A DNA stretch of 34,171 nucleotides from a virus. The stretch covers positions 1 to 34,171 of IMG/VR virus record IMGVR_UViG_3300044625_002158, one strand, 5' to 3'. Below the pieces are notes generated by a model. The model saw only the letters and a program-made list of their open reading frames with translations. It had not been told where the DNA came from and did not search any database. Numbering within the stretch: position 1 is the stretch's first letter; each line of letters starts with the position of its first letter. Made by a program: the position numbers and the translations under genes. Positions 14,519-23,233 of the stretch are shown here, piece by piece.

Positions 14519-17319
14519 GGCAGCTTCCCGTAGCCGAGGACCGTGACGTTGTAGGTGAGGGCCGTGCTGTTGTACGAGTTGACCAGGACGCCCGGCGGGT
14601 TGGTGGGGTCCGCGTCGGCTGGCTTGGTCTTGACCCACCCGCTCACGGAAAGATCCCAGTAAAGGAATCGCGACTCGGTGGTGTAGTTGTAGGAGACGGC
14701 GATACGAGCCGCGGGGAGCGACATGGTATCGCCCTCTTTGGCGTAAGTGAAATTGTTGGCGTCTGAGACGCTGACGATGACTCCGGTAAAGAAATGTTCC
14801 GGGTCCGTATCGTCGAGAAGTTCGGCGACATACACGGCTTTGCCAATGTCGTTGCTCGTCAACCCGTGATTCGGGAAATACATCGTCGCGTAGGGAGTGG
14901 ACGACCCCGACTGCGACGCCGTCACCCAGTTGAGTTGCCCGCTACCGTTGATCTGGAGCGTCTGCCCGTCGGTGCCTGCGCCGGTGGGAAACGTGTACGC
15001 TTCGTTGAAGGTGACCGCGCCCGTTGGAGCGATGCCGATTCGCGTCGCGCCGTCGGTCACCAAGTGCATGGCGCGGGCCGTGCCCCCGGAGCCTCGCTCG
15101 GTGCCGACGCGGAACACATCGGGGCTGCCCCTCCAGTCGAGGACGCCTCGCTCGTAGGCGGTGCCCGGGTCCGCAGCGGTGCCGGTGGTTGGCAGATTGT
15201 TCGTCGCGGCCTTGTTATAGACGGCGAATTTCTGCGCGTTGGCCCCGTCGCGTTGGCCTGCGGTGCCTGCGGCATCGTAGTAAATGCCCGTGCCGTCGGA
15301 CCAAGAGAACCCTGCTCCCGCCGTCGTATCCGCATAGACGCCGTGACGGGCCTTGACGTAGCCCCGCTTGCCGAGGCGAAAGACCTCGGTGCCACTGACG
15401 TTGGCGGTGAACAGCGACGTCGCCGTCGCCGAACTGGTATCGGTCACCGAGATGAAAATGGGTGCCAGCGGAGCCACTAACCCGGTGTTCCAGGTCTGCG
15501 TAATCCCGACGGCGTTCTCGCTGTAGACGCTGCCGGTCTGCGTCGGGCCGGTGATCTTGATCGACCCGTGGATGGCGTTGCTGCCGAGCGAGAGTGCCTT
15601 GTTGCTCGTGTTGGCGGTATCGCCAAACGTGAACGCGGGCGAGGCACCGAACGCCCCCGCGTCGTTGTACTGGACCTGCGTCGTCGACCCTGCGGGCGTG
15701 CCGCCGGTGCCCGAGACCGTGGCCCAACTCAGCTGACCACCACTGTTGGTCTGGAGCACCTGCCCGTTAGTACCCGCGGTCGTGGGGAACGTATACGCCG
15801 AATTAAAAGCTATAGCCCCGCTAAGGGTGATCTCCAGTCGCGTCACGTCATCGGTTTGGAAAATCAGGCCTCGGGTGGTTCCGCCGTTAATGCCCTGGGT
15901 AGTACGGATTCTGGCCGTGTCGTTAACCCAACCGAGCTCGACTCGCTCATAGTTAGTGTCGTTGGTGTAGGTCTTGTACACCGCCAGGTTGTTGGGACTG
16001 AGGGCATTGCGCAAGTCGAGCCGGTTCGGAGAGGTCGAGTACAGCCGGGCCCCACCGCTGCTCGTTGCACCGATGGTGGCCGAGCGGAAATTGATGTCGG
16101 CGTCGTCATCGACCGACCAGGTTCCCGACGCCACGACAATGTCACCGTAGTCCCCGTCGGGGAGCGTGGCCGACGTATTTACCTCGACCCACTGGTTCAG
16201 GCCGTTCAGGTAGGTCGTGGACGACCGCGTGCCGGTGCCCAGTCGCAGCACGTTGATCGTGCCGCTGACGATTTGGCTCGCGTCGTGCGTATGCGAGGCG
16301 AGCGCAAACGTCTCGCGAGGTTCGACGGCGGCAGTCCCCAGACCCAGGGTGATACGCGCCTCGGCCGCGGTGGCGTCGTCCAGCAGCGTCGCAGTGAACG
16401 GCGTGAAGGTCACCTCGGCGACGTTGGCGGGCAGCGTCGCCGCGTTGCCTAGCAGCTTGTACGGGCCGACCTGCTGGATCTTGCCGTATTCGACGGCGTT
16501 GCTGACGATCGTCCAGACGTTTTGCGTCACGACGTTGATGTCGTCCTTGACGCCCGTGGCGATCTGGGCGGAATCAATCTCAACCCACTGGTTTAGGCCG
16601 TTCAGGTAGGTCGTGGACGATCGGGTGCCTGTACCCAGTCGCAGCACGTTGATTGTGCCGCTGACGATGTCGGCAGCGTCGTGCGTATGCACCTCGGGAG
16701 CGTAAGGCGGCGGGGTGACAATCCCCAGGGTATCGCGAGCCTGCTGCGCGGTCGTATCGTCCAGCAGCGTCGAAATGAACGAGGTAAACGGCACCTCGGC
16801 GACCGGACCCGTGGAACCCGTGGCGTTGCCCAGCAGTTTCCAGGAACCGACGTCCTGGATCTTGGCGTAGCTGACGGCCTTGGAGTCGATCGACCAGGAG
16901 CCGAACGTATTGACCGTGATATCGCCTTTGTCGCCGGTGGTCAGGTTGCAGGTGCCACCGCCACCACCGCCGCCGCCGCCGCTCGTCAGCAGGCCGCTGG
17001 GATTGATCTCCACCGCCACGGTGGTGGCACCGGACGGGCTCGCTTCGCGAACTCGCCACGGCCCGGAGCCCGACTCAAATCCGCCGGTCCCGTAGACCAG
17101 TTGATCGCCCACGGCAAACGTGGTGGAGGGGTTGATCTTCAGGCCGCGGAAGACGCCGCTGACGCGGAATACGCCGGAGGTGTTCGCGCGGACGTCGAGC
17201 GAGGGCACGCCCCAGTAGCCGCTCGACAGTTCCACGGGCGTCCCCGCGGTGACGTTCACGGTCGGCGTAAATTCGACGTGCTCGTCGCCTTCATGGCTGA
17301 AGCGGGCGATTACGGGCAT
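14515..17319 (-). CDS. large fibre protein with N-terminal DUF2190-like domain
   Basis: This 934-residue protein has AAGGAG before ATG 17319. Residues 1-108 resemble DUF2190, the fold of this phage's own small decoration protein: shared pattern F..G....(Y/F)TP..(D/N)V.AG..V, then GV and RVSG. A polyglycine run at residues 114-122 makes a hinge. Residues 125-388 are two tandem copies of a 132-residue module, and the rest is fibre sequence with recurring YTFPTxAGTxGQxLQ segments. The C-terminal 65 residues include FLYWDLSVSGWV, similar to the end of the beta-helix protein. An adhesin is certain in kind. Whether it sits on the tail or the head is open, and the N-terminal domain argues for the head. 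Confidence 0.85.
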   Translation of the reverse strand: MPVIARFSHEGDEHVEFTPTVNVTAGTPVELSSGYWGVPSLDVRANTSGVFRVSGVFRGLKINPSTTFAVGDQLVYGTGGFESGSGPWRVREASPSGATTVAVEINPSGLLTSGGGGGGGGGTCNLTTGDKGDITVNTFGSWSIDSKAVSYAKIQDVGSWKLLGNATGSTGPVAEVPFTSFISTLLDDTTAQQARDTLGIVTPPPYAPEVHTHDAADIVSGTINVLRLGTGTRSSTTYLNGLNQWVEIDSAQIATGVKDDINVVTQNVWTIVSNAVEYGKIQQVGPYKLLGNAATLPANVAEVTFTPFTATLLDDATAAEARITLGLGTAAVEPRETFALASHTHDASQIVSGTINVLRLGTGTRSSTTYLNGLNQWVEVNTSATLPDGDYGDIVVASGTWSVDDDADINFRSATIGATSSGGARLYSTSPNRLDLRNALSPNNLAVYKTYTNDTNYERVELGWVNDTARIRTTQGINGGTTRGLIFQTDDVTRLEITLSGAIAFNSAYTFPTTAGTNGQVLQTNSGGQLSWATVSGTGGTPAGSTTQVQYNDAGAFGASPAFTFGDTANTSNKALSLGSNAIHGSIKITGPTQTGSVYSENAVGITQTWNTGLVAPLAPIFISVTDTSSATATSLFTANVSGTEVFRLGKRGYVKARHGVYADTTAGAGFSWSDGTGIYYDAAGTAGQRDGANAQKFAVYNKAATNNLPTTGTAADPGTAYERGVLDWRGSPDVFRVGTERGSGGTARAMHLVTDGATRIGIAPTGAVTFNEAYTFPTGAGTDGQTLQINGSGQLNWVTASQSGSSTPYATMYFPNHGLTSNDIGKAVYVAELLDDTDPEHFFTGVIVSVSDANNFTYAKEGDTMSLPAARIAVSYNYTTESRFLYWDLSVSGWVKTKPADADPTNPPGVLVNSYNSTALTYNVTVLGYGKLP
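16156..16947 (-). repeat. Tandem duplication of a 132-codon fibre module
   Basis: Two adjacent copies, each 132 codons long, lie in the fibre gene. Both contain YxKIQxVGxxKLLGNA and the near-identical stretch VSGTINVLRLGTGTRSSTTY plus its continuation LNGLNQWVE (residues 219-247 and 351-379). At DNA level this stretch (about 16579-16665 and 16183-16269) is nearly identical with mainly synonymous differences, while the rest is more diverged. That fits an older duplication with locally maintained identity. Confidence 0.85.
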
Positions 17320-17353
17320 CTAAAGGCTCCTTACCTGTCTATTGTGGTCGATG

Positions 17354-17365
17354 GCAGGGCCCTGC
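17354..17365. other. 12-base perfect palindrome in the gap before the fibre gene
   Basis: GCAGGGCCCTGC is a perfect palindrome in the 94-base gap between two late genes, which is the longest gap inside the fibre/tail block. In RNA it could pair with the nearby GCCCTGC to make a small hairpin. No run of U follows, so it is not a standard terminator. No promoter can be called here. Confidence 0.4.
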
Positions 17366-17413
17366 GAGAAGCGTCTGCCCTGCACCGTTCCACCGCTGGA
17401 ACTGCTAGAACTG

Positions 17414-18163
17414 CTAGTCTTCGCATTCGGCTCCGGTGATGATCCAGCGGCGGTGCTCGGGGAACCATTCGACGACGCACGACCTGTTCGCGGAAACCGC
17501 CTGGCCGCCGTGCATCCAGGTCAGATGCGCCGTGACCGAACCCAGGGTGATGCTGTTGCCCGCGCTGTTGATCCCGCTCAGGTTCACCGTGCCGCTGCCA
17601 CCGGCTGCGATCGTGGCCGCCGTCATGCCGAGCATGCGTCGCTGAGGAAGGATCGGCCAGCGGATCAGGGCCCGCTTGTTGCCGGTGCCGCTCTCCTTCC
17701 ACAGAATCTGCGCGTGGCCGACGAAGCCGCTCCGCAGTCGCGCGGGATCGGTGATCGCATACGCGCGGTCGTGGCTCTCGTCGACGACGTCGATGGTGAT
17801 CGGGGTCACGCCTGCCACCACCGCTGCCCGCATGTCTGCGTTTTTGCTCGGGGCCAGCATCACCGCGAACTCGCAATGCTCCGTCGGCAGTTTGCCGCGC
17901 AGCACATATCTGCGCTGGAAGCCCGCGAGGTTAACGCTCGGGTCGATCCCCGGGGAGTCCAGTCGGACGATCGCAAACTCCGGCAACTCCAATCCGGTAT
18001 CGTTGAGCACCGACGCCGCCAGGTAGGGGGAGGCACTGGGCGCGTGGGCCGCGGCACCAGGGGCGGGACCCTGCCTCTGCTCGACGAGCCGCAGCATCTC
18101 GTTGTAGGCGGATGCGCTGATTTCGGAGGGCGACTCGCCCGCTTTCAGCCGACGATATGCCAT
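17414..18163 (-). CDS. phage structural protein downstream of tape measure
   Basis: This 249-residue protein has GGGGGT before ATG 18163, which overlaps the upstream stop (ATGA). It begins AYRRLKAGESPSEISASAYN, a short helical part ending in a Gln/Pro-rich linker, then a large beta-rich region (including VNLAGFQRRYVLRGKLP and SGTGNKRALIRWPILP). I do not recognise a named family, though this opening occurs in phage proteins. It occupies a tail-tip position between the tape-measure group and the fibres, so a baseplate or fibre-attachment role is likely by synteny. Confidence 0.75.
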   Translation of the reverse strand: MAYRRLKAGESPSEISASAYNEMLRLVEQRQGPAPGAAAHAPSASPYLAASVLNDTGLELPEFAIVRLDSPGIDPSVNLAGFQRRYVLRGKLPTEHCEFAVMLAPSKNADMRAAVVAGVTPITIDVVDESHDRAYAITDPARLRSGFVGHAQILWKESGTGNKRALIRWPILPQRRMLGMTAATIAAGGSGTVNLSGINSAGNSITLGSVTAHLTWMHGGQAVSANRSCVVEWFPEHRRWIITGAECED

Positions 18164-19014
18164 CAGACCCCCAGCCCCAGCGTGGCGAAGTTGCCCGACT
18201 CAAACACCTGCGCGACGTACACGCCCTGCGCCCCTGCGGCCAGGTCCGCAGCGTTGGTATCGACCTGCGTTTTCCACTGCACCCAGATGTAGTCCCAGCC
18301 CCGCACCACCGTGCCCGACGGGATCTGGATCCCGCCGATGGTCATCGGCAGGGCTGGGTTCTTTTTCACCGCGAAATGGTAGGTAATCTCGCTATCGCCG
18401 CGGGACGAGATCGATCCCTCGGCGCCCTTGAACAGCACCTCTCCCGCAGCGCGCCCCCGGAACGGAGCGTTGTTGAGCTTGCCCGCCAAGTTCTCGACGA
18501 TCGCCAGATACGACTGCGTCATGTCGGTGTAGTTTTTGGTGACGGTGATGTCGAACTCCTGCACGGGCATCGGGACGTCCGCCCCTTCGACCGTCGCACC
18601 CTGACCGTCCTGCGCCGTCACATTGAGGAACACGCCGTGATTCGGCGCGTTCGTGCCGAACTTCTGCTGTGAGAGAGCGTAGTAGCGTTTCGCGTTTTCG
18701 GTGTTCAGCTTGAAGGCGTACTTGATTTCGCCTTCCCGCGCGGGCGGGGGATCCCGCCTGCTGTAACTCACCGTGACCCGGAAGCGATCCGGCGTTTTCT
18801 GCTCCAGGCTGATGCCCGATCGGGGCATGCCGTCCCAGCGCAGCGGCGTGTTGTCCTCGGCGTAGTCGAGAATCGCGATATCACCCGAATCGTCGTTCGG
18901 GTTAGCGACGGGCGCGTTCAGACGGGCCAGATAGATTACGGTCCGATCATCGCTGCTGCCGCTGATGCCGCCGTCGATTTCGCTGACGCGGTCGAATTGG
19001 ATCACGTTGGGCAT
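18163..19014 (-). CDS. putative tail-tip/distal tail protein
   Basis: This 283-residue protein immediately follows the tape measure gene; its start shares one base with the tape measure... neighbourhood order on this strand is tape measure, then this gene (TAATG overlap at 19014). It is beta-rich, with GDIAILDYAEDNTPLRWDG and a regular Asp/Gly/Thr pattern, and has no membrane span. In siphoviruses the first gene after the tape measure encodes the distal tail or baseplate hub, and its length fits that. Sequence alone does not prove the family. Confidence 0.7.
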   Translation of the reverse strand: MPNVIQFDRVSEIDGGISGSSDDRTVIYLARLNAPVANPNDDSGDIAILDYAEDNTPLRWDGMPRSGISLEQKTPDRFRVTVSYSRRDPPPAREGEIKYAFKLNTENAKRYYALSQQKFGTNAPNHGVFLNVTAQDGQGATVEGADVPMPVQEFDITVTKNYTDMTQSYLAIVENLAGKLNNAPFRGRAAGEVLFKGAEGSISSRGDSEITYHFAVKKNPALPMTIGGIQIPSGTVVRGWDYIWVQWKTQVDTNAADLAAGAQGVYVAQVFESGNFATLGLGV

Positions 19015-22000
19015 TAGGGGTTTACTCCAGCCGCGGCCTTGGCTGCGGGGCGTTTGTCGGCTTTCTCTTGCAACTGCCGAATCCGACGAAGCTCCCGCAA
19101 CTGATTCTCTTGGACGTCCGGGGCGAGGCCGAACGCCGCCACATCGGCGAAGGCCGCGCTGTTGGATCGGGAGACGGCCTTGGCTGTGTCGCCGCTAATC
19201 AGACCGGCTTTTACCATCATCTCTTGCAACTTGGTTTGCCATCCGCCGAGAGCACTTGCCCCTGGTGCGTCGGCATTCTCTTGCGCAGCCTTGCGCGCCT
19301 CTTCCACCTTTTGCTTTAGCTCTAGCTGTGCTTTGCTTTCGGCCATCATCGGCGCCATCAACTCGTCAAACGATTTGTCGGGGTTGATGCTGGCCTGACG
19401 GTCTGCGGCTTTTTTGCGGATCGCTTCTTCGCGACTGGCCTTCTCCGCCATGATTCTCTCGGAGTCTTTCTTGCGAGCCTTTTCGCGCGACAAAATGCGC
19501 TCCGACATCGCTAGTTCCCGAGACTCCTTCGCGGCAGCGTTCTCGCTATCGATCCTGGCAACCTCGGAGCCGTAGTCGACACTGTCGTCGACGAGTGAGC
19601 GGGCCAGAATGGCGGCACGCTGCAAAATACCTAAGAACGAGTCCCAGAGCCCGATCAGGAAATTGACGGTGACTTCCCATGCATCCGCGATCAAATCGAT
19701 CACCTGTAGCACCGTGCTTTGGCCTGAATCCCACAGGGCGTCCCAATTAGATGAGGTGCTTTCGACACCGGATAGCATCGAACTAACAAGCGCGTCCCAG
19801 AGAGGTTTGACAAGGGCGATCATCGAACTCCACGCCCCGCCGAACGTATCGACGAACCAATCGACCGCTACCATTAACTCCACCCAGCCGTTTGAAAACC
19901 GCACGCTGAGCTCCGTCCACAGTTGGTTAGCGACGGTAAGCAGATAGACACGCCAAGCATCCCACGATTCGGAAATGGCGTTGTAGCCTTTCTGAAATTC
20001 CAGTTTGATGAAGCTCCACGCGATCTCAAACGCAAGTCCAAGATCGCCCGCAGAGATTGCGTCAACCAATCCCCCCAAGGCGGTTTTTCCGTCCTCCAGT
20101 AATGTCTTAAAACCATCGCTGAGAACGCTGAAGGCGTTATCTGCCGCGCCGCCCAACGACGCAAATATGTTGCTAAGGTAGCCACCAATCGTGGAGAACG
20201 CCGCTTGGACGTATGGCTTTAGCTTGTAGAACGCCACGCCCAGCAAGGCGATGACGCCCACAATCGCCAGTACCGGCGCGAACACCGACGCGAAACTGCT
20301 GGCGATGAAACCAAGTACAGACCCGACAACGCCCACCAGCGACCCCATGACCGAGAGCAGCGCGACGAACGCTTTCAGGACGATGCCGCCGATGATGCCC
20401 CCCAGGTTCTTTAGCTGGGTGCCCACGACAACAACCAGTCCACGCATCGCCCCGAAGGCCGCAACGGCCGATTGGCCGATGCGAGCCAGGATCACGGGCA
20501 TCAGGCGAAGCGTTCGGAACATGGCGTAGCCCAGTTCGTAGGCAACCCTCTCAACGACGTTGATCAGCATTAGCAAGCCGCCTGCGATGGGCCGAACCAA
20601 TGCCTGCACGACCGAACCTGCCACGGCGGCCATGACGCCCACGATGGATCGCACCGCAGTCGCCAGCGAGGCGACAAAGGGCCCGATAGCCGCCACGCCG
20701 GAGGCGAACATCTGCGCGATCTTCGCCCCTACGACGGCTGCACCGGCGGCGACGCGGCCGATCACCGCGCCCAGCCCCGCCCGCACGGCAACAATCATCA
20801 CGCCAACGCCTCTTACGATTGCCGCTGCCGCCCGGCCGATGATGGCGGCCTGCACTGCGAAGAGACGCCCCAGCATGTCGAGGCCCGCTGCTCCAATGGC
20901 GACCGGGATCAGCAGCAGATCGTGAGCCAGGATCAGCAACGCTTTCCCGGCCAGCAGCGCGGCGGGGATCAGCACGCCCGCTGCTCGAATCGCCGCCATG
21001 CCGAGGGCACCGAACGCCCGGACGTAGGAAGCCGCCGCCATGGTCGCCGCCGCCGCACCCGTGATTAGACTGCGCGTCAGGCCCATCAACGCTTGCTGTA
21101 GGGTGAATAGCCGTCCCGCCAACCCCGTCGCCATCACGCCGACGCGGACAAACTTGGAGAACCCCGCAGCGAGCGTCGTGATGCCGATAACGGTCAGGTC
21201 GACGACGTTGAGCAGAAATGACATACCGGAGGCCAGCACGCGGAATGGCGTGTTTAGCAGTATCACCGTCCCCGAAAGCAGTTTGAGGTTTGCGGCGAAC
21301 ACGGTGAACAGGACGCCGGTACCCAGCATGGCCGCCGATAAGCCCGTCAGCGATATCAGCAGCAACGCCAAGCCTTGGATGACGAGCGGGTTAGCGTTGG
21401 CAAAATCAGTAACCGCCACGGCCATCAGTGTGAACGCGTCCACGACTATTTTGCCGGGACCCTTCATCGCTGCACCTAATGCAGCGTAAGCCATCTTCAC
21501 CGCACCGATCAACCCGCGGAATGCGGAGGACAGCGTATCCACCTCGCGCCTGGCTTGACCAATGGCTCCTGACCTCGCCAACGCTTCAAAAATAATCTTT
21601 ATGCGCGTCAGAATGCGCTCTTGCTGCGATGCTACGGAGTTGGTCCGCTGCATCGCCTCGGCCATTTCTTCCATTTCCTTGTCCAGGTTGGCCTTGCGAA
21701 TGTCGGCACCGATGCGCTGCACAGGGATCACCATGCCTGCCAACCCCGACAGCATGCGGTCCGTCGCCTCTCCTGCGTCGCGAATAGCATCGTCGAAAGC
21801 GAGCATGTCCTGTGTCGCTTCGGTCAACATTTTGGACAGGTCAAACGCCGACCGCGCGTCAAACCCCGCCCCGAGCAGCACCGACTGAAACGTCGTGATC
21901 TCGTCTTTGAGTTCGTTCACCGACTGGTTAACGTCTTTACCGAGAACCTGCGCAAACTTCTCGGCTTCGCCCGCAAGGTCACCGAACACCTGTTTGAACC

Positions 22001-22442
22001 GACCGGCTAACTGCTCCTGCTTTGCGAACTCCGTCAGGCTTTTGCCAATCACGCCGCTCATTTTGCTGAAGACTGCCGTCGCGGCCAGTCCGCCGATGGC
22101 AAGGTTCCGGCCCGCGCGTCGAAAGCCCTCGGCCAGGTAGTCGAAGAATTGACCGGAGAAAACCGATCGCATCGCCGTGCCGAGGCCGTTCGCGAGCCGA
22201 TTGAAGGCCGCCTCGTAGAATCCGGGCGTCAGCGCAGCCTTGAGCGCGTTGATCACGCCGCTCGCCATCTGCCGAGAGATCGCAGGGCCTAGGTTGCCGC
22301 CAAGATTCATGCGGCCGAACATCTGCTGCATGGAGCGGAAACGACGCTCAAATTCTTTCAGCCCTTGCAAGGCGGCGGTCTTATCAAGCATGAGCTCGAT
22401 ATAAGCACCGCCCGCCTTGATCATCCCCGCGTTGCCAGCCAT
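19014..22442 (-). CDS. tail tape measure protein
   Basis: This 1142-residue protein is the longest in the window, which is the usual hallmark of a tape measure; its length would set tail length. It has a helical N-terminal part (residues 1-330), a long middle region (about 340-760) dominated by hydrophobic Ala/Gly/Val/Leu segments, and a charged, coiled-coil C-terminal part (about 985-1070, with RILSREKARKKDSERIMAEK). AAGGGGTG precedes ATG 22442, one base after the stop of the chaperone frame. Position right after the G/GT chaperone pair agrees with lambda H. No lysozyme or peptidase motif is evident inside it. Confidence 0.93.
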   Translation of the reverse strand: MAGNAGMIKAGGAYIELMLDKTAALQGLKEFERRFRSMQQMFGRMNLGGNLGPAISRQMASGVINALKAALTPGFYEAAFNRLANGLGTAMRSVFSGQFFDYLAEGFRRAGRNLAIGGLAATAVFSKMSGVIGKSLTEFAKQEQLAGRFKQVFGDLAGEAEKFAQVLGKDVNQSVNELKDEITTFQSVLLGAGFDARSAFDLSKMLTEATQDMLAFDDAIRDAGEATDRMLSGLAGMVIPVQRIGADIRKANLDKEMEEMAEAMQRTNSVASQQERILTRIKIIFEALARSGAIGQARREVDTLSSAFRGLIGAVKMAYAALGAAMKGPGKIVVDAFTLMAVAVTDFANANPLVIQGLALLLISLTGLSAAMLGTGVLFTVFAANLKLLSGTVILLNTPFRVLASGMSFLLNVVDLTVIGITTLAAGFSKFVRVGVMATGLAGRLFTLQQALMGLTRSLITGAAAATMAAASYVRAFGALGMAAIRAAGVLIPAALLAGKALLILAHDLLLIPVAIGAAGLDMLGRLFAVQAAIIGRAAAAIVRGVGVMIVAVRAGLGAVIGRVAAGAAVVGAKIAQMFASGVAAIGPFVASLATAVRSIVGVMAAVAGSVVQALVRPIAGGLLMLINVVERVAYELGYAMFRTLRLMPVILARIGQSAVAAFGAMRGLVVVVGTQLKNLGGIIGGIVLKAFVALLSVMGSLVGVVGSVLGFIASSFASVFAPVLAIVGVIALLGVAFYKLKPYVQAAFSTIGGYLSNIFASLGGAADNAFSVLSDGFKTLLEDGKTALGGLVDAISAGDLGLAFEIAWSFIKLEFQKGYNAISESWDAWRVYLLTVANQLWTELSVRFSNGWVELMVAVDWFVDTFGGAWSSMIALVKPLWDALVSSMLSGVESTSSNWDALWDSGQSTVLQVIDLIADAWEVTVNFLIGLWDSFLGILQRAAILARSLVDDSVDYGSEVARIDSENAAAKESRELAMSERILSREKARKKDSERIMAEKASREEAIRKKAADRQASINPDKSFDELMAPMMAESKAQLELKQKVEEARKAAQENADAPGASALGGWQTKLQEMMVKAGLISGDTAKAVSRSNSAAFADVAAFGLAPDVQENQLRELRRIRQLQEKADKRPAAKAAAGVNP

Positions 22443-22443
22443 G

Positions 22444-22914
22444 TCACCCCTTTTTCAGCAGGCTATCGAGCGCGGCCAACTGCCCTTCGGTGGTTCCGAT
22501 GGTGCGGAGCCGCCCGACCTGGGTCCAGAAACCGGATACCTCGTCAGCCCGTCGCTGTTCCTGCTGCCGATATGGATGGATGTCGTAGGGCGTGTACGGT
22601 TCCGGCTTCTGCTTTTCGTCGCGATTGACGTTGGCGATCAGGGCCCAGAGCACTGAGGTATGATCCCAGTCGCTCGTCGCTCGGCCCTGGTACATCCAGG
22701 TTATTTCGCGGTACGTCCGCGCTTCGGGGTCGGTCCCGACGTATCCGCAGAGCTCATAGAACTGGCGGTAAAGCTGCCCTCCAGTAACTGTTCGATCTGC
22801 TCCTCCGTCAGGGCCTCCAGTTCCGCGATCTTCGCCGCTCGTCGTTTGTCCAGCACCCGAGTCGTCTTCTCCAGCAGGTTCTTCGCTGGAGACAACATCT
22901 CGGGCGGTTGGGAA
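22444..22914 (-). CDS. tail assembly chaperone, T-like extension made by -1 frameshift (GT)
   Basis: This frame has no start codon of its own between the slippery site and the conserved part: the first ATG (22695) comes after the start of the conserved region. Reading enters by a -1 shift at 22914, giving a 257-residue product: 101 residues of the upstream protein followed by 156 here. The added part is a 43-residue acidic, Gly-rich linker, then GGQLYRQFYELCGYVGTDP, WMYQGRATSDWDHTSVLWAL and YTPYDIHPY. The last two resemble the conserved core of lambda gpT-type extensions. The longer product would recruit the tape measure protein and tail tube during tail assembly. It ends one base before the tape measure ATG. 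Confidence 0.8.
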   Translation of the reverse strand, partial: FPTARDVVSSEEPAGEDDSGAGQTTSGEDRGTGGPDGGADRTVTGGQLYRQFYELCGYVGTDPEARTYREITWMYQGRATSDWDHTSVLWALIANVNRDEKQKPEPYTPYDIHPYRQQEQRRADEVSGFWTQVGRLRTIGTTEGQLAALDSLLKKG

Positions 22915-23216
22915 AAATTTACGAGCGCACCCCAAAACGCATCGTTCATTTTCAGCAGGCTCTCGCCCCACATCTGCGCGAGGAACGAATCCTCGTCGAC
23001 CTGCCGCTGGCGCGCGTCGTCGCGGATCGCCAGCCAAACCATGGCGATCACCTCAGCGGGCGTGACCGCCTCCATGAACTGCTGTGGATCGGCAAACGCA
23101 TCGCAGATGTTTTTGCCGAGTTCTTCTTGGATCAGGCGCATCGTGCGGCCGTCGAAACGAACCGTCCATTTCCGCTGCGCCTGATCTTGGAACGTCGAGT
23201 CGAGAAACGTGCTCAT
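22701..23216 (-). CDS. tail assembly chaperone, G-like
   Basis: This 171-residue protein has GGAGATC before ATG 23216. It is probably all-helical and acidic, with KWTVRFDGRTMRLIQEELGK at the front and LTEEQIEQLL near the end. Its position between tail tube and tape measure, its size, and the overlapping -1 frame make it the gpG equivalent. In lambda, about one gpG in 30 or so becomes gpGT; the ratio here is unknown. The C-terminal tail is polar, with several Ser/Thr and Lys/Arg. Its last 214 bases overlap the T-like frame. Confidence 0.85.
   Translation of the reverse strand: MSTFLDSTFQDQAQRKWTVRFDGRTMRLIQEELGKNICDAFADPQQFMEAVTPAEVIAMVWLAIRDDARQRQVDEDSFLAQMWGESLLKMNDAFWGALVNFSQPPEMLSPAKNLLEKTTRVLDKRRAAKIAELEALTEEQIEQLLEGSFTASSMSSADTSGPTPKRGRTAK
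22868..22920 (-). promoter_or_regulatory. programmed -1 ribosomal frameshift site (slippery heptamer plus hairpin)
   Basis: On the minus strand the heptamer A AAT TTT (22920-22914) is in the G-like frame as GTA AAT TTT TCC, matching the X XXY YYZ rule. After slipping back one base the ribosome reads AAA TTT TTC, entering the T-like frame, where translation stays open to 22444. An 8 bp perfect stem, TCTCCAGC with GCTGGAGA around a 9-base loop (22892-22868), follows 21 bases after the heptamer. That spacing is longer than usual, so the stem's role is uncertain. Confidence 0.8.
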
Positions 23217-23233
23217 CTAACGATCTCCAGAGG

